A stretch of 64,000 nucleotides of DNA, taken from assembly GCA_008973525.1 (NCBI GenBank), contig WACJ01000044.1, positions 496,001 to 560,000 of the forward strand, in the 5' to 3' direction. The DNA is from Stenopsyche tienmushanensis (Eukaryota > Arthropoda > Insecta > Trichoptera > Stenopsychidae). The notes under the pieces are model-generated. The model was not told where the DNA came from and made no database searches. It worked only from the letters and a program-made list of their open reading frames with translations. This document shows positions 59,189 to 64,000 of the stretch, piece by piece. The position numbers and the translations under genes are program-made. Positions within the stretch are counted from its first letter, which is position 1. The number at the start of each line of letters is the position of its first letter.

Positions 59189-61008
59189 TGACCATCATAT
59201 GATGATGACGGCTAACGAATAGTTCCATGCGCACACGTACGCATGAGCCCATTCCAAAAATTACAGGGATCCAAAATTAAATCTTCCAGGCTCGAATTTA
59301 CGAGACGACTCGCTCCACATTATGCAATTCGCTTAGCGAATGCATACAAAATGCTTGAATAATGAAACCTTGAGTGACATGTGCAATTTATTATTGACAT
59401 ACTTGCGGTCGTTATCTATTTAAGGCATGCGAATTGTTGCTGCTAAAACGCTATTGTTATTGAAAATAATTATGACTGTATTATGCGACATTGCTTCGGA
59501 GGTGTCATGATGCGGAAATTATACAAAAATGTTATTGTGGCCTCCGACAATAGAACTTGCGACCATATGAAGAACGCCTCTGCCAAAAATGCAGACAACG
59601 ACGATGGCGAATCTCAACACGAAGAACGGGGTTCAACAACACACAAGGGTTGGTCGTATCGATTCCTCGCCGCCGTTACGACACGAGGCACGGAGCGACT
59701 CACGTGTAACGACGTTGACCGAAGTACGGGCCTAACGTAATGCCTGTCAGACACACAAGATGTACCGTGGGAATTTAAATCTACGTTAATTATACTCGAT
59801 GCATTAAACACAGTCAAAATGATTCAAAAGAAACAATTAAAAATAAAGATCTACATCCATGAGAAAATGTCTCGGTAAGCCACCGATGACGTCCCGTAGC
59901 GATGTCAATTACTCACGCGTATTTGTAAACAAGTTGACGAGAATCAATTGTTGGCAGCGAGCTTCCAAGGACTAGTAACAGTTAAATGTGTACGTTATCA
60001 AGGACGTCGTACTGGTATCGGCCATGGCCCACGCCGTCTATATTTTGCACTGGTAGACATGAGATCATCACAGAATCCATACGCTCTGTCCGAGTCGCCC
60101 CGTCAATAAGAGATCACCTTGTCGCATGACATTATGCAAAATCATGGCTGCTAGAAACCGAGCGGTAAAATTCACTAAGCGCAAAGAGGCCATTAGATCA
60201 GTGTTAAAAATAGAAGATGCGCGATACGGAATTGTCGAAGTATGGAAACTGCACAATAATCGTCGATCTCAGCATCGGAGATGCACATGCCGAGCATCTG
60301 GAATGTGTCACGGCTCCGAACGCTAATAACGAAGATGAAATATGTTCTAATTATGCATAGGAATGTCTGCAGCGCTTAATTTTGGCTAAACAAACAAAAC
60401 CGAAACAGAGCAAAGACAGATGCGAAAGATTCGAATCAAATTTGTAACGAAAATATGCTCAATTTTATTTTGAGCCGTTAACCCAATTGCAACGATAAGC
60501 GTATTTAATACGCGCGATAAAACAAGATAAAAGGATTAATACGCCCGAATAGTAGTATTATGTTGCATTGGCTAGTTGGAAGGGTTGAACCCTACTCGAT
60601 AAGATAATTTACTTTGACATATGAATTTATGGACGAAATTACATAACAAAGATGACGATAAGCTTGCTTTGTCAAATTTAAAATAGTTATGGAATATGAA
60701 TCTAAGACCATGCAACTAGTTCGAATCGATCAAATGATGCCAATCTTAGCTGAACAGGCTTAACACATTACGTGCGAAGAGCTATTTTTATACGTGATAA
60801 AACTACGGTTAATATGTTACTGCACAATGTATTATTATAGTAGAGAGGGTTATTAAAACTTTCCCAATGCACAGAATAACCAAATAATCCTGGAAACAAC
60901 CCACGACCTTAACACAGATAATAATTTTTGGGTCATTGATTATGAAGCAAAAGAGTACTAAAAAGGATGCACATCTATTTAAATCCCTTCAAAAAAGTCA
61001 TCTATTAG
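59189..61008. other. No gene recognised
   Basis: Two short plus-strand ORFs (59483-59740 and 60126-60326, the latter with VKFTKRKEAIRSVLKIEDAR) are coding-like but unidentified. The rest holds nothing recognisable. Confidence 0.3.
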
Positions 61009-61012
61009 TTAA

Positions 61013-61378
61013 CGCTTTCAAACCGGAGAACACACATGCTACGCTCTAATGTAAATTCACTTTTCTGTCAGTTCCACTGCAGCGTAATGCCCTAAGCCCT
61101 AATGGTATCTGCTTTCAGTTGTTCAGCTATTTTTGCCTATTAATATGTTGCGAAAATAAAACGACAGAGTTACTGCGTAAGTCTACCAGTTTATTTCTGA
61201 AGGAGTAGAATTTGCAAAGAACTGGTGATACTCGACTAATGACGCCACTCCAGAACAGTTAAGGAGGAATAACGAAATTGGTCAACGATAAAAATGATGA
61301 GAGTATCTTAATTATCAAAACAAACGCCTGCTCTCAAGACAACACGAGCGAAAGTCGAATTATCTTTGCTGAAAGAGC
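61013..61378 (-). repeat. TTAA-flanked element B, copy 3 (both ends present)
   Basis: Bounded by TTAA at 61009-61012 and 61379-61382. One end reads cgctttcaaaccgg and the other, on the opposite strand, gctctttcagcaaag: short imperfect inverted repeats. At 366 bp and without coding capacity, it fits a piggyBac-type MITE. Matches 27398-27648 and 30330-30747. Confidence 0.65.
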
Positions 61379-61382
61379 TTAA

Positions 61383-64000
61383 CAGCTTATCCGACGATAG
61401 CAATTTCAGATAATTATACCTAAATTTTATGACAGTTAAAATATTCTATAGAATGCGATTTTTTTTTAATAGTAAAATCATATAAAAATTTATGAGTTTC
61501 TCTAAAAAATAAAACATCATGCTCTTCAGGTGACGATTATAAATAGACTTTCAAAGTTATCAATATTACAAATTTAAAAAAAAATTAAATATGAAAAAAG
61601 TGCTGGAGTTAATTTAAAATCAGTATAACAAGTTTTACAACTTTTCGATATCTACGTCGGTGATAGACTATATTGAAAAAAATACTTAAATATGTTGCTT
61701 ATTTAAAAGTAATGGCATTTTATCCAAAATATATGTTGTTTACACACGACGTTGAAAGATTTCCCGCGTTAAAGAGACAGACGCGCGCGAAATGTCCCCG
61801 CGTGTAATGTGTTAACGTTGGAATATTGTTTTGTAAAAAATGATCACCAATCATCTTGAATTCTGATGCGATAAAAACCCCAAGGGAATTTATTTCATTC
61901 GTCGAAACAAGGAAAGTAAATACAGACACAAAAATCCTATTTATAAAACGCTTTGAACTCACAACTGCTAGTAGATAAAAGAATTAAGCGAGCTCTGGTA
62001 GCAAACATTTTGACACAGACACAGAATTGTTCTTACTCGTAGAATGCCATGAACCGACTGCGACTTCGCATTTTTTTGTAATATAAAATTAAATATATAT
62101 ATATATTTTTAACGGCGATTAGAGTTACTACAATAGACGTGTGGTGTTAATTTTGTGTATAAATTCAAACCGAGATTAGATTACTGCATGGCTAAACAAA
62201 AACAATTAAAACCACACGAAAACAAGCTGCAAAATGCAGTCAATTGAAACGAAGTGTGATTATGTTTATTTTTAGTTATTTTTATTTTTACCGAAACCTT
62301 TACAAAAAAAAAATAGTAAAGTTGTCATTATTGATCCATTGATCATTTTGGTTACATTGTCAAGTCAAACTTGTTGATTGGCTTATATTTTGACTGGCAA
62401 GCACCAACCGGCTATTGTGTGTGTTCGTGCTAAAATCAACAGGCAAAAATAATCAAAAACAAAATCTGATCGCATGAAAATCAACCATTTCGCTGAAAAT
62501 GACAATTGAAACGGCGAGTGCCCATGATTATACGACGACCTGATCAGGTCATAGCTTTGACGTTTACCAAAAGATCCTAACAGACAATAAATATTACAGT
62601 CAAGACCGTGACCTAATTCCGACGAAAGACGACGTTCTTAACGACACGGTCATCGATAGTTATAAACAAAAATCATCGATCTAAATTCAAGAATTTATGC
62701 TCCAGAGTAAAGTTCAAAATCACAAGATGCATCTATGTTTCCGCTTTGATAGCGATGAAAACACGCGTTGACCCAAATTTATGGGCACAACAAAAAATCT
62801 CCGTACAGTTTGAAATTGGGAAAACTACAAGACATGGATACATTCGATAACCTGAGCGGTCTATTTTAGTCATTATCACATGACGCCGTTTTGAACAACA
62901 AGTATTGAATCATCACATGTGAATAAACAATGCCGATTCGTAACGTTTTTCTTTGTTATTTGCATAATCGACTCGCTTCGATGTGATTGTACACAAGCAA
63001 CGATGAGGCGGTCTCGACACTCTTTCCGCCAGGCGAAGAGACCGACTTACCTTGAAATGTGATAACGTTACGTTTTTTAAATGACTTTTTGCAGTCCCTT
63101 CTATGAGATCATTGCCGACCACTTTGACACTGTTCATAAAGTGGTCGCTAACCACACCTCTGTAGATTTGAACTCGAGCCGATTGCGCCACCAATCCATC
63201 CACTAAATCACGACACTAACTACAGACACCTCAAGGAAAAATGAACGCTAATTTATATATTTTTCAATGCATAAATGTCAAAATTATAAGCGCTTGAAAA
63301 ATATGGGGCAAATATAATTAGTTCGAAAATATTATCGCAATATATTTCATTGTATCCTGTAAATAACGGAAATAATGTCGATTTAAGAAACGCTCAAGGA
63401 TATTAATCATCGATGTTGCGGTTTGCTAAATAAAAAAGCATCATGTATTTACAATTGAGTTTCGGTGATTAAGTCGCCGGTACGGAATGTGTTAAAAAAA
63501 TTAAAAGCGAACAACACGCGATAAATTTATTATTTGCGATTTGTTCAAGTATAATAACGCTATAATTGGACGTCTAAATTTTGATATATTTTTAAAAGAC
63601 GAAAGCTAGACACGGCCACAACAATGTCGTGTGAGCTTCGACGGGAGTTTTCTGGCATCGTGCCTACAATTTCGAGGATAGTGGAATACCAAATGAAACA
63701 GTCACAAAGATGATGGCATCGCCCTTTTTCGCAGAAATTAAAGTTGAATGACACAATGCAAACGGTTTCTGTTATTCTTCCACGCGGCGAGATGTGTCGG
63801 CAATAGTCATCACCGCTAGAAATATCCATATGGTTGTTTACAAATAGTATCTGATATGTTGGTGGCGTTATTCTTGCAGATAACATTGGCTATTCGCAAA
63901 TGATAACATTGCTATGATTATAAACTAAAACAAAAACGATACTCCAACGTCTGTGAAAATTATTAATTTTTGTACTATACGAATGTTGATAGTCTCCGAT
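61383..64000. other. No gene recognised
   Basis: Short ORFs only. A (TA)n tract lies near 62091. A minus-strand segment near 63150-63200 has box-A-like and box-B-like motifs but is not a foldable tRNA. Confidence 0.35.

Noticed and set aside
63150..63205. tRNA or tRNA-derived SINE with A-box-like and B-box-like motifs on the minus strand
   Set aside because: The two motifs are only a few bases apart and no cloverleaf can be drawn.

Overview
The window looks like insect nuclear DNA. It is AT-rich with introns, and it holds a neuronal actin-binding LIM gene of the Unc-115 type, a mitoferrin gene and an activin-type (Baboon-like) TGF-beta type I receptor. It also carries a typical insect load of mobile elements: piggyBac, mariner, Tigger/pogo, hAT and R1-like LINEs. 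The order cannot be fixed from sequence reading alone; Lepidoptera-like is a guess. All three host genes are on the minus strand.

Left part (1-14.4 kb): a mariner relic (1.3-1.8 kb), a solo LTR (3431-3784), then a striking intronless, very GC-rich Baboon-like receptor ORF (8160-9755). It lies downstream of mitoferrin exons 1 (14177-14293, in a CpG island) and 2 (10499-10584), so it probably sits inside a mitoferrin intron. Later mitoferrin exons were not found.

Middle part (19.1-33.9 kb): 18 constitutive exons of Unc-115/abLIM were traced by hand, plus three alternative exons. Splice phase is consistent at every junction. The product has four LIM domains, a long Ser/Pro/Arg linker and a C-terminal villin headpiece. 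The three alternative exons (26024-26106, 25540-25571, 25308-25387) all run from phase 1 to phase 0. Any two used in series would break the frame, so they look mutually exclusive. Introns carry a Tigger element, hAT-like repeats, TTAA- and TA-flanked MITEs, and a 76-nt miRNA-precursor-like hairpin (31959-32034). The first coding exon lies upstream and was not found.

Right part (34-64 kb): no intact host gene was recognised. It is a patchwork of nested transposons: an R1-like LINE tail with a 9-bp target duplication, a TTAA-flanked element with 19-bp inverted repeats, a 3.3-kb piggyBac with an intact 606-aa transposase, and a hAT relic cut by a second LINE. Between these are short, frameshifted, coding-like tracts of balanced base composition, mostly on the plus strand, whose origin I could not identify.
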